Part shown: positions 27,482 through 36,324 of the stretch, piece by piece | How positions within the stretch are numbered: position 1 is the first letter of the stretch | Layout: each line of letters starts with the position of its first letter | Assembly: GCF_014193255.1 (NCBI RefSeq) | Contig: NZ_JACHZB010000002.1 | Span: 434,001-498,000 of the forward strand | Source of the DNA: Rhizobium sp. BK196 | GTDB lineage: Bacteria; Pseudomonadota; Alphaproteobacteria; Rhizobiales; Rhizobiaceae | Direction: 5' to 3' | DNA: 64,000 nt | Program-made: the position numbers and the translations under genes | The notes under the pieces: model-generated | Database searches by the model: none | What the model saw: the letters and a program-made list of their open reading frames with translations, nothing else | Told to the model about the DNA's origin: nothing

Positions 27482-27523
27482 GGAACAACCCGTTCATTAT
27501 GTCTTGCGACGCAAAGCGCCAGG

Positions 27524-28687
27524 TTAATTGTTATTGTTGAGCTGTGCCGGCGCCGGATCGCCGCCATTGCCCGAGCCGGGCATCGAATGACCCTCATGCT
27601 GCATGTCCATTCCGGGCATGTTCTGCATCCTGTTGCCATCAATGCTTTCGGCCGGCTCGCTGCGTGCGGGTGCGCCCGTTGCAGGCACGGTGGCCGCGGG
27701 CGCGACGATCCCTTCGTCCGCATGGCGATTGTCGTAGGTCAGCTTTTCGCGGTTTTCTTCGCTTTCCTTGCCGCCGCCGCCCATCATGTCGATGTGCATC
27801 ATCTCGTTCATGCACATCTTCCCGGGCGTGGCGCACATATTGAGGATCGCGTCGTAGAGCTCGGCATCGGCGCCGGCATAGTAGCGCACCGGTTCCTTCT
27901 CGCTTGGCTTTTCGAGTTTCAGGTAAGCGTCGCGGTTCAGCATCGTGCCCTGCTGCTTGACTTGCGCCACCCAAGCGTCGAAGCCTTGCTGGTTCAGGCC
28001 GTGGAACTTGAAGCGCATATGTGAGAAGCCTTCGCCGCTGTAATTTGCGGAGAAGCCATCATATTCGCCTTCCTTATTGATGACGGCGTGCAGCTTCGTT
28101 TCCATACCCGGCATAGCGTAGATCTGACCGGCGAGGGCGGGGATGTAGAAGGAGTTCATCACCGAAGAGGAGGTGATCTTGAAATTGATCGGCACATCGA
28201 CCGGCGCTGCGAGCTCGTTGACGGTCGCGATGCCGAGGTCGGGATAGAAGAATAGCCACTTCCAGTCGAGTGCCACGACCTCGACGGTCAACGGCTTGGT
28301 ATCGGCCGGAATGGCACGGTCCGCATCGATGCGGTCAAGTGGACGGTAGGGATCGAGCTTATGCGTGGAAATCCAGGTGACTGCGCCGAGCGCGATGATG
28401 ATGGCAAGCGGCGCCGACCAGATCACGATTTCGAGGCGGGTCGAATGATGCCATTCCGGTGCATAGGTCGCGGCCGTATTCGAGCGCCGGTAGCGCCAGG
28501 CGAAAAACAGCGTGAGGAAGATCACCGGAATGATGATCAAAAGCATCAGGACCGTCGACACGACGATGAGGTCGCGCTGTTGGGCTGCGATGTCGCCCGA
28601 AGGCGACATGACCACCATGTTGCATCCTGCCAAAAAAAACAGCGGCAAGATTAATAGAAGGCGGGAAAACTTCTGCAGTTTTGGCAC
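27524..28687 (-). CDS. cyoA: Cytochrome o ubiquinol oxidase subunit II (lipoprotein)
   Basis: The 387-residue protein starts with a lipoprotein signal (LLLILPLFFLAGC, lipidated Cys expected at residue 22), then two membrane helices and a periplasmic cupredoxin-like domain without the copper A ligands, as in quinol oxidases. I chose the GTG at 28687; the in-frame ATG at 28816 would put 43 polar residues before the signal. The C-terminus extends about 60 residues past the usual domain with a Met/His-rich tail (MQNMPGMDMQHEGHSMPG), a possible copper-binding stretch. It is first in the operon, downstream of a near-perfect palindrome. Confidence 0.94.
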   Translation of the reverse strand: MPKLQKFSRLLLILPLFFLAGCNMVVMSPSGDIAAQQRDLIVVSTVLMLLIIIPVIFLTLFFAWRYRRSNTAATYAPEWHHSTRLEIVIWSAPLAIIIALGAVTWISTHKLDPYRPLDRIDADRAIPADTKPLTVEVVALDWKWLFFYPDLGIATVNELAAPVDVPINFKITSSSVMNSFYIPALAGQIYAMPGMETKLHAVINKEGEYDGFSANYSGEGFSHMRFKFHGLNQQGFDAWVAQVKQQGTMLNRDAYLKLEKPSEKEPVRYYAGADAELYDAILNMCATPGKMCMNEMMHIDMMGGGGKESEENREKLTYDNRHADEGIVAPAATVPATGAPARSEPAESIDGNRMQNMPGMDMQHEGHSMPGSGNGGDPAPAQLNNNN

Positions 28688-29060
28688 GTCTCTAAGCTCT
28701 TTTTGTTTCGTTCGATTGCCGACTAAAGCACTGGCACAATGAGCGATATGAGGTCTTTGGTCGCAGTGCAACATGCATTTTGCACCGCGGGAGAAGTCAG
28801 CTTCCACGGCGCCCACAAATCCTGATAAAAGTCAGAAGGAAATTTCCGGCGCCGCCACGTATATAGCCGAAAAGCAAGACCTTGCCCAATGAAACTCTGG
28901 AATAAGTTGACGCAGGTATCACGCGATGTTTCCATCGCATCGATTTTTGAGAATTCGCGCCAACTATTTGCGCCATCAGGACTTGATAAGCTGCAAATAT
29001 GGAACAAGATCAGCTTGAGGTGCTTTGCAAAGGGCACCTTAAACGAGGGAGGCGTTTCAT
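28688..29060. other. Divergent promoter region between cyoA and an MFS gene
   Basis: About 370 bases without a supported gene, lying between divergently transcribed units. It holds the palindrome at 28766-28785. The promoters of both genes must lie here, but I could not identify their -35/-10 boxes with confidence. Confidence 0.55.
28766..28785. promoter_or_regulatory. Near-perfect 20-base palindrome upstream of cyoA
   Basis: GTGCAA and TTGCAC flank a central ATGCAT, with a single mismatched pair (C/T) separating them. The arms continue imperfectly outward (GCA against CGC). It lies 79 bases upstream of the cyoA start, a typical operator position. The binding protein is unknown. Confidence 0.5.
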
Positions 29061-30392
29061 ATGGCTACTGCCACACATTTAGGACCATCATCATCATCGC
29101 TGGAGCGGGATGCGCGGCGCATTCACGATGACAAGCCGGTTTCGCCCGGTAGCATCGCCATCGGCGTGGTGATCGGTCGCATGTCCGAGTTTTTTGATTT
29201 CTTCGTTTACGGCCTCGCATCCGTACTCGTCTTTCCACAGCTCATCTTTCCTTTCGCGCCGGACCGGCTGACGGGCACGCTCTATTCTTTCGCGATTTTC
29301 TCGCTGGCCTTCCTTGCTCGTCCCGTAGGCTCTGTCGTTTTCATGACGATCGACCGCTTCTACGGACGTGGCACTAAGCTCACCATCGCGCTCTTCCTGC
29401 TCGGCGGCTCAACTGCATCGATTGCCTTCCTGCCGGGCTATGATGAAATCGGCTACTGGGCGATCGCGCTGTTGGCCCTCTTCCGGCTTGGCCAAGGCTT
29501 TGCGCTCGGCGGAGCGTGGGATGGCCTTGCGTCGCTGCTTGCTCTCAACGCGCCGCCGAATCATCGCGGCTGGTATGCAATGATCCCGCAGCTCGGCGCG
29601 CCTATCGGCTTTGCGCTGGCAAGCATCCTATTCGGTTACTTCGTCGCCAACCTTTCTTCGGAAGACTTCCTCTCATGGGGCTGGCGTTACCCGTTCTTCG
29701 TCGCCTTCGCGATCAACGTCGTTGCTCTCTTTGCCCGCCTTCGGCTTGTCATGACCAAAGAGTTCGGCACGCTGCTGGAGCAGCATGAGCTTGAAGCAGC
29801 GCCGATCCTCGACGTGCTGCGCGTCCACGGCCGCGATATCCTGATCGGGGCCTTCGTGCCGCTCGCAAGCTTTGCTATGTTCCACCTCGTTACCATCTTC
29901 CCGCTCGGCTGGATGAGCCTTTACGGCAACCAACCGATCGGTGCCTTCATGGTGGTACAGGTCATCGGCGCCATGGTCGGTATCGTTGCCATCATAGCCT
30001 CGGGCATGATTGCCGACCGCATCGGCCGGCGGAAGCAACTGGCGATTTGCGCCATTCTGATCGCGATCTTCAGCTTCGTCGGGCCGCTTCTGATCGGTGC
30101 CGGCAACAGCGGCCACGATGCCTTCGTCATCATCGGCTTTGGCGTGCTTGGCCTCTCCTTCGGCCAGGCGACAGGCTCGATCTCGTCGCGTTTCGGCCGC
30201 GGCTATCGCTATACGGGTGCCGCATTCACGTCGGATCTTGCCTGGCTGGTCGGTGCGGGCTTCGCGCCGCTGGTGGCGCTCAGCCTGTCCAGCCAGTTCG
30301 GCCTGACCTTCGTCGGCTATTACCTGCTCTCGGGAGCGATCTGCACGCTGGCGGCTCTCGCCTTCAACAGGGCGCTGGAACAGCGCGAATAG
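29061..30392 (+). CDS. MFS transporter of the metabolite:H+ symporter (MHS) group
   Basis: The 443-residue, 12-helix protein has the MHS-type opening (GVVIGRMSEFFDFFVYGLASVLVFP), LARPVGSVVFMTIDRFYGRG at the helix 2-3 loop and FRLGQGFALGGAWDG in helix 4. MHS members import organic acids or betaines. Here the helix 4 segment has GGAWDG where many symporters have GGEY, a mild divergence. It is divergent from cyoABCD with a shared 370-base control region, so it may be regulated with respiration. Its start at 29061 has GAGG upstream. The substrate is unknown. Confidence 0.88.
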   Translation: MATATHLGPSSSSLERDARRIHDDKPVSPGSIAIGVVIGRMSEFFDFFVYGLASVLVFPQLIFPFAPDRLTGTLYSFAIFSLAFLARPVGSVVFMTIDRFYGRGTKLTIALFLLGGSTASIAFLPGYDEIGYWAIALLALFRLGQGFALGGAWDGLASLLALNAPPNHRGWYAMIPQLGAPIGFALASILFGYFVANLSSEDFLSWGWRYPFFVAFAINVVALFARLRLVMTKEFGTLLEQHELEAAPILDVLRVHGRDILIGAFVPLASFAMFHLVTIFPLGWMSLYGNQPIGAFMVVQVIGAMVGIVAIIASGMIADRIGRRKQLAICAILIAIFSFVGPLLIGAGNSGHDAFVIIGFGVLGLSFGQATGSISSRFGRGYRYTGAAFTSDLAWLVGAGFAPLVALSLSSQFGLTFVGYYLLSGAICTLAALAFNRALEQRE

Positions 30393-30408
30393 TGCAGGAA
30401 GCACAAAG

Positions 30409-30441
30409 AAAGGCGCGCTTGGGAAACCCGGCGTGCCTTTT
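30409..30441. terminator. Bidirectional rho-independent terminator
   Basis: AAAGGCGCGCTTGGG pairs with CCCGGCGTGCCTTT over 14-15 base pairs (three G-U) around an AAA loop. TTTT follows on the + strand and CTTTC on the - strand. It lies between the convergent stops at 30392 and 30464 and suits both. Confidence 0.8.
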
Positions 30442-30463
30442 CATTTGGGATCTCTTTTGAAGT

Positions 30464-30955
30464 TCACTGCGCCATCTGGGGCTGTTTAGAAGCGCGCGCA
30501 GCGGTCAGTTCGGCGGTCGTGTGGTTGAGACGGTCAGCAAGCACTCGCATGATTTCTACCGCCATTTCCGGAAAATCGCTTAGAAGCTTGAGGAAGTGTT
30601 CCTTGCTGATACGCAGGACTTCGAGCGGTGAAGTGGCGCGCACGGTCGCGGTACGCGAGACGTCGCAGAGGATGGCGATTTCCCCGACGATAGAATTGAC
30701 TTCGACATCGGCAACCTTGATCTCGCCGGCAGGAGAGGCAACGATGATATCGGCCGTGCCTGACAGAACCACGTAGGCGGCGTCGCCGACATCGCCCTGA
30801 CGAAACAGGTTCTGGCCGGCCCGGTATGTCATACGGTCGGAGGTGAAAGCCAAGAGTTTGAGCTTCGCTGGTGCGATCCTCGAGAAGATCGGCACCCGCC
30901 GCAGCATTTCGACTTCATCTCTCAACAGCATGAGCGTTACAACTCCCTGCCGCAT
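30464..30955 (-). CDS. Stand-alone cyclic-nucleotide-binding domain protein
   Basis: The 163-residue product is a single Crp/cNMP-binding beta-roll (YRAGQNLFRQGDVGDAAYVVLSGTADI) with the phosphate-binding cassette VGEIAILCDVSRTATVRA. It ends in a helix and has no helix-turn-helix, so it is not a Crp-type repressor. The cassette keeps the Glu and Arg that contact ribose and phosphate in cAMP-binding members. A second start at 30931 (MLLRDE) is possible. It is 72 bases downstream of the pseudo-ATPase ABC gene, on the same strand, and may be its sensory partner. Its effector role is inferred. Confidence 0.86.
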   Translation of the reverse strand: MRQGVVTLMLLRDEVEMLRRVPIFSRIAPAKLKLLAFTSDRMTYRAGQNLFRQGDVGDAAYVVLSGTADIIVASPAGEIKVADVEVNSIVGEIAILCDVSRTATVRATSPLEVLRISKEHFLKLLSDFPEMAVEIMRVLADRLNHTTAELTAARASKQPQMAQ

Positions 30956-31026
30956 GGTCCTTGATCATGCGCTAAAAACCAACTCAAGCGCCTTGCGGGC
31001 GCCGTCCGTGCCGCCCCAATAGAATA

Positions 31027-33741
31027 TTACGATAACAGTTCCTTGAACATCCCGTTTTTCTCGGAAAGTTCCGGATAGTTGCCCGCCTCGGCAAGATTGC
31101 CGCGCTCGAAGAGCAAAATTCGATCGAAGATTTCCGCCAGTTTGGCGTTGGACAGCACCCAGATGATTGCCGGGCGCTTGCCTTCTTCGTGCAGACCTTC
31201 GATGATGTTGTGAGTGATCTGATCCTGGATACGCTGGTCGAGCGCCGGGATCGGCCGGTTGAAGATGAAGTAGTCGGAGCGTTTGAGCAGAGCCCGGGCA
31301 AGATTGAGCTTCTGACGCTGCACCCCGGTCAGGCGCTTGCCGCCGGTGCCGACATCGAATTCCAGCCCGATCGACAGTACGTCGTCATAGAGATCGAGCG
31401 CATCGAAGAGTTCTCCCATGATGAGGCGAATGCGGTCGGAGGCATCGGCCTGCTGATAGGCGATGCGACCGAAGAGCACATTGTCCATTAGACTCGCCGA
31501 GGCCGTGAAGCGATTGATGTCATAACGCTCGATCAGCTCGGCCAGATCGCTGGGGATGTTCTCGTGGAACTGCTTACGGGCGCTGACAATCTTGTCCGTC
31601 AGCGTCTGGGTCAAGAGACCGAAGCGATGCCGCGGTTCGATATAGGCGAAGCTTAAGCGGATGATGCTTGCTCGGTCCTCCGGCGTCGCATCCTCGAAGC
31701 GCTTGCCTTGGAGCTTCTGCAGCAGTGCCTGATAGGTCGGAATGTCATCCGCCGTCATGAAGGTAAGCTGCTGGAAGAAAGGGTGGTCCGGCGGCAGGTC
31801 GTGGAAGAGTTCCACTGCGTTTTCGGCGATTTCCAGCCCCATCGTGTAGAGGTCGGTACTCAGCCCGGTTTCGCGGAAGAGCTGCTGGAAATAGGGATGG
31901 CCGGCAAGCCGCCGGTTGTTCATCAGCGGCCGCTTCATCGTGCCGAAGAGCAGGTTTTCGCCGACGGTCGCCTGCGTGTTGTAGGTGTCGAAATCGAATG
32001 GCACGACGATGGCGTCGAGATTTTCCGCGGTCAGACGTTCGCGCAACGATGTTCTGAGTTCCACGATATGGCTGCCGAGTGCCGTGTGAACCTCGGTATT
32101 GACGGTGGATCGCAGCGCCAGATCCAGAATGTCCTGCGACATCATCACGGCGTCGAGCACCGGCCGGATCGCCTTCAGAAGATCTTCAGGTCCGTTGGCG
32201 CCCGCAGCGTTGTAGTCTACCCAATCACTGTTGAGATCGAGCGTGGGATTGCCTGCCTTCTGCGATTCCGCAACGTGCCATTTGTATTCCTGCGCTGCCT
32301 TGCCGTCATATTCGGGTTCTTTCATCGGCGCATGCTTGAGGCCGTAGACCAGATTGTCGCGCAGCGTGCCGTGGAAGAAATAACTCTCGGCAGAGGCATA
32401 GGAAATGCGCCGGCCAGTGACCGATTCCGGCAGATCCAGCAGATCCTGTCCGTCGATGGTGATGCGGCCGGAATCCGGCCAGACGAGACGGCCGAGCGCT
32501 TCGGCGAAGGCTTCCGCACCGCTCCCGTTCGGCCCGACGATCGCAACCGTCTCGTTCGGCTTGATCTCGACCGAGACATGATCGACGAGGCGCGCGCCGC
32601 TGTCGTCGCTGACGGAGAGATTGGTGACGACGAGGGCGCTTGTCAGCGGTGCGACCGGCGCTGTGGCGAGTTCCTGAATGCGGCTGTCGATCAGCGGCTC
32701 GACATTGAACTGCTCGTAGACCTGCGCATACTTGACTTGCACGTCCTGGCGCATCTGGTCCCAATCGATCAATTCCTTCAGCGGGCCGGGTAGGTCCTTG
32801 TAGGCGGAAATGACGGCGACGAGCTGACCGATGTCTAGCCGGCCCTGCAGTGCCAGGTAACCGCCGATCGCGTAGAAGAGGAAGGGCGTGACCTGGGCGA
32901 GGAAGTTGTTGATGAATTTGACCAGGAATTTCCACTGGTAAAGGTCGTAGCGGATAGAGAAGATACGGCCGAGGCGGGTTGCGATATCGGCGCGTTCGAA
33001 GTTGGAGGTGTCGTTGCCGTGGATCGTGCCGATACCGTCGACGATCTCGCCGACGCGGCCGGAGAGTTCACGTGCGGTCAGCTGGCGCTGACGCCCGAGT
33101 TCCAGCAGGCGCTTGCGCATGCGGGGGATGACCACAGCCTGCACGCCGACGATGGCAGCCGCGATCATGCCCAGCCAGAAATTCTGGATGATGATGAAGG
33201 CAAGCGCGGTAATCGCCTGGCCGCCGAGAAGGGCGGGCGAGACGAATGCATCGCCGGTGAAGCCGCCCATCGGCTCCACCTCGTCCTTGATCATGGTGGC
33301 GATTTCAGCAGACTTCACCCGCTTGAAATGGGCGGGCGGGAAGCGCAGCACGCGATCGATGAGCTCGAAGCGGATGCGGCGCAGCATACGCTCACCGAGC
33401 CGGCCCTTATAGGTATTGATATAGAACTTGAAGAGGCCGTTCAGCACCACCAGCGCCAGGAAGACGAGGCTCAGCGCCATCAGCATCTGAAGGCGGTTAA
33501 GCTCCAGGCCCCTGAAGAATTCGACATGACCGATGAACGGTATGTCGTAAGCGATGTGCATGAAGATCTGTCTTGCGCCCGGCCCTTCGAAGCCGTCACC
33601 CTGAATAGGTCCGTTGACGATCTGCTTCGGCAGGTCGAAGGACAGGAAATAGGGCACCATGGAAGCTGCGACGACCAGCAGAATCCAGAGCTGCTGCAAT
33701 CGCGTGTTCTTCCAGATGTAGCGCGCGAGGCTTTTTTCCAT
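31027..33741 (-). CDS. ABC-exporter-like protein with a degenerate, enlarged nucleotide-binding domain
   Basis: The 904-residue protein has an exporter-type membrane domain (about 15-330; helices near 17-33, 85-103, 172-205 and 280-300) and then a modified ABC domain (about 365-904). The Walker A is GPNGSGAEA (403-411), lacking Lys and Ser/Thr. The Q-loop Gln is missing (SYASAESYFF, 447-456), the signature is LTGVQ (804-808), the Walker B is YFIFNRPIPALD (824-835), lacking both acidic residues, and the H-loop His is absent (IWVLSNAK). About 330 extra residues separate Q-loop and signature. The post-Q-loop motif (DNLVYG) recurs as ENLLFG (595-600) and DNVLFG (753-758). It follows three glycosyltransferase genes and precedes a cyclic-nucleotide-binding protein. 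Confidence 0.88.
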   Translation of the reverse strand: MEKSLARYIWKNTRLQQLWILLVVAASMVPYFLSFDLPKQIVNGPIQGDGFEGPGARQIFMHIAYDIPFIGHVEFFRGLELNRLQMLMALSLVFLALVVLNGLFKFYINTYKGRLGERMLRRIRFELIDRVLRFPPAHFKRVKSAEIATMIKDEVEPMGGFTGDAFVSPALLGGQAITALAFIIIQNFWLGMIAAAIVGVQAVVIPRMRKRLLELGRQRQLTARELSGRVGEIVDGIGTIHGNDTSNFERADIATRLGRIFSIRYDLYQWKFLVKFINNFLAQVTPFLFYAIGGYLALQGRLDIGQLVAVISAYKDLPGPLKELIDWDQMRQDVQVKYAQVYEQFNVEPLIDSRIQELATAPVAPLTSALVVTNLSVSDDSGARLVDHVSVEIKPNETVAIVGPNGSGAEAFAEALGRLVWPDSGRITIDGQDLLDLPESVTGRRISYASAESYFFHGTLRDNLVYGLKHAPMKEPEYDGKAAQEYKWHVAESQKAGNPTLDLNSDWVDYNAAGANGPEDLLKAIRPVLDAVMMSQDILDLALRSTVNTEVHTALGSHIVELRTSLRERLTAENLDAIVVPFDFDTYNTQATVGENLLFGTMKRPLMNNRRLAGHPYFQQLFRETGLSTDLYTMGLEIAENAVELFHDLPPDHPFFQQLTFMTADDIPTYQALLQKLQGKRFEDATPEDRASIIRLSFAYIEPRHRFGLLTQTLTDKIVSARKQFHENIPSDLAELIERYDINRFTASASLMDNVLFGRIAYQQADASDRIRLIMGELFDALDLYDDVLSIGLEFDVGTGGKRLTGVQRQKLNLARALLKRSDYFIFNRPIPALDQRIQDQITHNIIEGLHEEGKRPAIIWVLSNAKLAEIFDRILLFERGNLAEAGNYPELSEKNGMFKELLS

Positions 33742-33935
33742 GGCTAACCGTCAGACTGTTGGAAAAGTCCGGACAGCGACCCTGATGCTGAGGAAGAGGG
33801 AATCTTCGAGTACAGGACCATGCAGTCAGACCGCCGATATCGCAACGAAAACAAGGCGGAGCGGACTAATGTCGAAACGCCGATTCTCGCCGGAATTTTT
33901 CTTATATCACATGAATTTTGGAATAGGCGAGGGTT

Positions 33936-35069
33936 TCAACCGATCATTGAACGAATGATGCTTGCACTTTTGGCAGCCCCGTCGAGATCGAGGGACGTGG
34001 CCGGACGCAATGGTGCTGCAAGTGCCCGTTCGACCGCAGCCTTGAGATCCTCGAACGTCAGCCCCTCCTCCGGCAGAATTTCGGCAAGGCCAAGCGCCTG
34101 CAGTCGTTCGGCGCGCACCGTCTGTTCCGTCTCACCGGCGGCCACGAAAGGGATGAGGATCGGGCGGCATTGTGTGCGCAGGAGATCACCCACCGTGTTA
34201 TAGCCGGCCTGCGAGATCGAGACTTTAGCGCCGCCCAGGAGGGAGGGGAAATCCTTGCGAAAGCGCACCATCGTCACATTAGCAGGCGCATCTTCCGACA
34301 ATGTTGAAAAATCGGCCGCGGGAAGATTGGGGCCGGTAATCAGCAGCCAGCTGATATCGGCAGGCAGCAATGCTGCCGCACCGCGCGTGGCGCGGATCAG
34401 TTCCAGCCCGACGGCGCCGCCGCCTGCCGACGCGATAATATCGAACGTCTCGGCCGGTTCCGGCGCGGGCGGCGGAGCAACGAGACCGGTATAGCGCAGC
34501 CGGCCGGCGATCTCTGCCGTCAGCGGAAAGGTATCCTCCAGACGTACGAAGTCCGGGTCGCCATGGACGAGTACGGCGTCGAAATGGTCCTTGATGAGTT
34601 TGACGGTTTCCTCGTCGCGGCCGGGTTTGCGATTTTCCTGCAGGATGTCGCGTACGGAACTCAAAAGCTTCGGCCGCGGACTGGCCCTTTCGACCGCATC
34701 GAGCAACGGCAGCAGTTCGAAGCGCATCTGCCTGCGGCCGAAGGGAAAAGCCTCGATGATGACGACGTCTGGCTTCGTTTCCTCGAAGGCTTGCAGAAGC
34801 AGGTCGCGCCGTCTGGAAAGGAATTCCTCGCCCGCCGCCTGTCCATCGGCATCGGCCAGGCCGGAAAAGCCGACATTGCTGGCGACGACCGGCGGCAATT
34901 CGACTGTTCTGACACCCTCGCCCGGAAAACCCGGTACGGGCAGTCCGCCAGTGACGATCGTCACCTCCAAACCGTCCTTCACCAACGCATTGGCGATACG
35001 GCTCGCGCGCGCCATATGGCCGATACCGAGCAGATGCTGGACATAAAAGAAGATGCGGGGAGCCGTCAT
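33936..35069 (-). CDS. Predicted glycosyltransferase, MurG-like GT-B fold (COG4671-like)
   Basis: The 377-residue product opens with RIFFYVQHLLGIGHMARASRIANAL, the GHxxR-type start of MurG-like glycosyltransferases. Its C-terminal domain has ISQAGYNTVGDLLRTQCRPILIPF and ETEQTVRAERLQALGLAEIL, the nucleotide-sugar-binding part. The ATG at 35069 overlaps the preceding stop as ATGA, so it is coupled to the GT4 gene. It is similar in design to the product of 36325-37533, so the two may be ancient paralogues acting on one glycan. Acceptor and donor are unknown. Confidence 0.86.
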   Translation of the reverse strand: MTAPRIFFYVQHLLGIGHMARASRIANALVKDGLEVTIVTGGLPVPGFPGEGVRTVELPPVVASNVGFSGLADADGQAAGEEFLSRRRDLLLQAFEETKPDVVIIEAFPFGRRQMRFELLPLLDAVERASPRPKLLSSVRDILQENRKPGRDEETVKLIKDHFDAVLVHGDPDFVRLEDTFPLTAEIAGRLRYTGLVAPPPAPEPAETFDIIASAGGGAVGLELIRATRGAAALLPADISWLLITGPNLPAADFSTLSEDAPANVTMVRFRKDFPSLLGGAKVSISQAGYNTVGDLLRTQCRPILIPFVAAGETEQTVRAERLQALGLAEILPEEGLTFEDLKAAVERALAAPLRPATSLDLDGAAKSASIIRSMIG

Positions 35070-36313
35070 GACGCCTTCTGCCATTCTGCCTCGAACAGGG
35101 CGCTCAACTGCCGGATACTGGAGTGATAATCGAAATGACCGCGCACGCGCTCTTCGGCAGCGTCGCCGAGCCTCTTGCGCAGATCGGGATCGCGGATCGC
35201 CGTCTCGAGCGCTTTTGCAAGAGCTGCCGGATCTTCCGCCGGCACGACCAGGCCGTTCTCGCCATCGCTCAACAGTTCCGGCACGCCTGAGACATTGGTT
35301 GAAAGGCAAGCGAGCCGCTGACTGGAGGCTTCGACCAACACATTCGGCAAGCCGTCGCGATCGCCATTGGCGGCGATGCGGCAGGCAAGCGCGAAGAGAT
35401 CGGCGCGGCGATAATGGTCGAGCACGTCTTCCTGTGCCAGTGCGCCTTTCCAGGTGATGCGCTCGGCAAGGCCGAGTTCAGCGGCGATCTTCTTCAGTGT
35501 CGAAAGCGCCTCGCCGCCCCCGATATGATCCATGCGCCAATTCAGTTCTTTCGGCAGCAAGGCAAGGGCACGCAGCAGTATATCATAGCCCTTCTTTTCC
35601 ACGGCACGGCCGACGCTGAGGATGAAGGCGGGGTCGGTAGGGTCGCTGCCATTGCGGCTGGAGTGCTCGCCTGCGAAATGGCCGAAGCGGGCGAGGTCGA
35701 GGCCGTGATAGCTCAGATGCACGGCATCCTTGCGGTCCGTCAACGTTTTCATATGCTCATAGCCGGCGCGCGTGCAGGTCACTGCCCAACGGGCGTTTTT
35801 GAGCTTTTGGCTGATATCCCAGTCCGGTGATGTCCAGATATCCTTGGCATGAGCGGAACATGTCCATGGCGTGCCGGTCAGGATGCTCGCATACTCCGTC
35901 ACCGAGGCGGGTGTGTGGATGAAATGGGCATGCAGCCATTCGCCCTTATCGGGCCATTCGCGTGCCAGCACCAGCGCCTGGCCAAGTCGACGGAAACGAT
36001 TGCGGGAGATATCGCGCGGCAGATCAGAAAAGAAACGCTTCATCAGCGCGCTGAAGCCCGGTTTCGAAAAACCGGAAAAAACGCCCTTCAGCACACGGAT
36101 CGGCTCTTCGTGCAAATATTCCGGCAAATAGACGATCGGCGCCTTGATCTCGTCATGCACGGGGTGGCGCTTCTTGTCGGTCGGCCGGCGCATGGAGATC
36201 AGCGTCAGGTCGAAGCCGGCCTTTTCGAGACCGAGCAATTCCTGGGCGATGAAGGTTTCTGAAAGGCGGGGATAGCCTTTCAGCACGACGAGAATCTTGC
36301 GGCGTGGCGGCAA
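35066..36313 (-). CDS. Glycosyltransferase family 4 protein
   Basis: The product (about 415 residues) has a GT4 layout: N-terminal ILVVLKGYPRLSETFIAQELLGLEKAG, as in colanic-acid-type transferases, and a C-terminal donor domain with ILSVGRAVEKKGYDILLRAL and DGLPNVLVEASSQRLACLSTNVSGVPELL. The Glu in VEAS is the usual donor contact. I chose a TTG at 36313 because AAAGAG lies about 7 bases upstream and the gene then starts 11 bases after the previous stop. An ATG at 36373 overlaps that gene by 49 bases and is the alternative. It is the middle gene of three glycosyltransferases. Confidence 0.87.
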   Translation of the reverse strand: MPPRRKILVVLKGYPRLSETFIAQELLGLEKAGFDLTLISMRRPTDKKRHPVHDEIKAPIVYLPEYLHEEPIRVLKGVFSGFSKPGFSALMKRFFSDLPRDISRNRFRRLGQALVLAREWPDKGEWLHAHFIHTPASVTEYASILTGTPWTCSAHAKDIWTSPDWDISQKLKNARWAVTCTRAGYEHMKTLTDRKDAVHLSYHGLDLARFGHFAGEHSSRNGSDPTDPAFILSVGRAVEKKGYDILLRALALLPKELNWRMDHIGGGEALSTLKKIAAELGLAERITWKGALAQEDVLDHYRRADLFALACRIAANGDRDGLPNVLVEASSQRLACLSTNVSGVPELLSDGENGLVVPAEDPAALAKALETAIRDPDLRKRLGDAAEERVRGHFDYHSSIRQLSALFEAEWQKAS

Positions 36314-36324
36314 AGGACGGCTCT

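Noticed and set aside
31027..33741. The degenerate ABC gene as a pseudogene
   Set aside because: The frame is intact over 904 codons with normal codon use and all catalytic motifs are replaced by coherent residues rather than frameshifts or stops.
33740..33958. A 72-codon rightward frame upstream of the degenerate ABC gene
   Set aside because: No good ribosome-binding site, no domain, and it runs into the antisense of the glycosyltransferase end.
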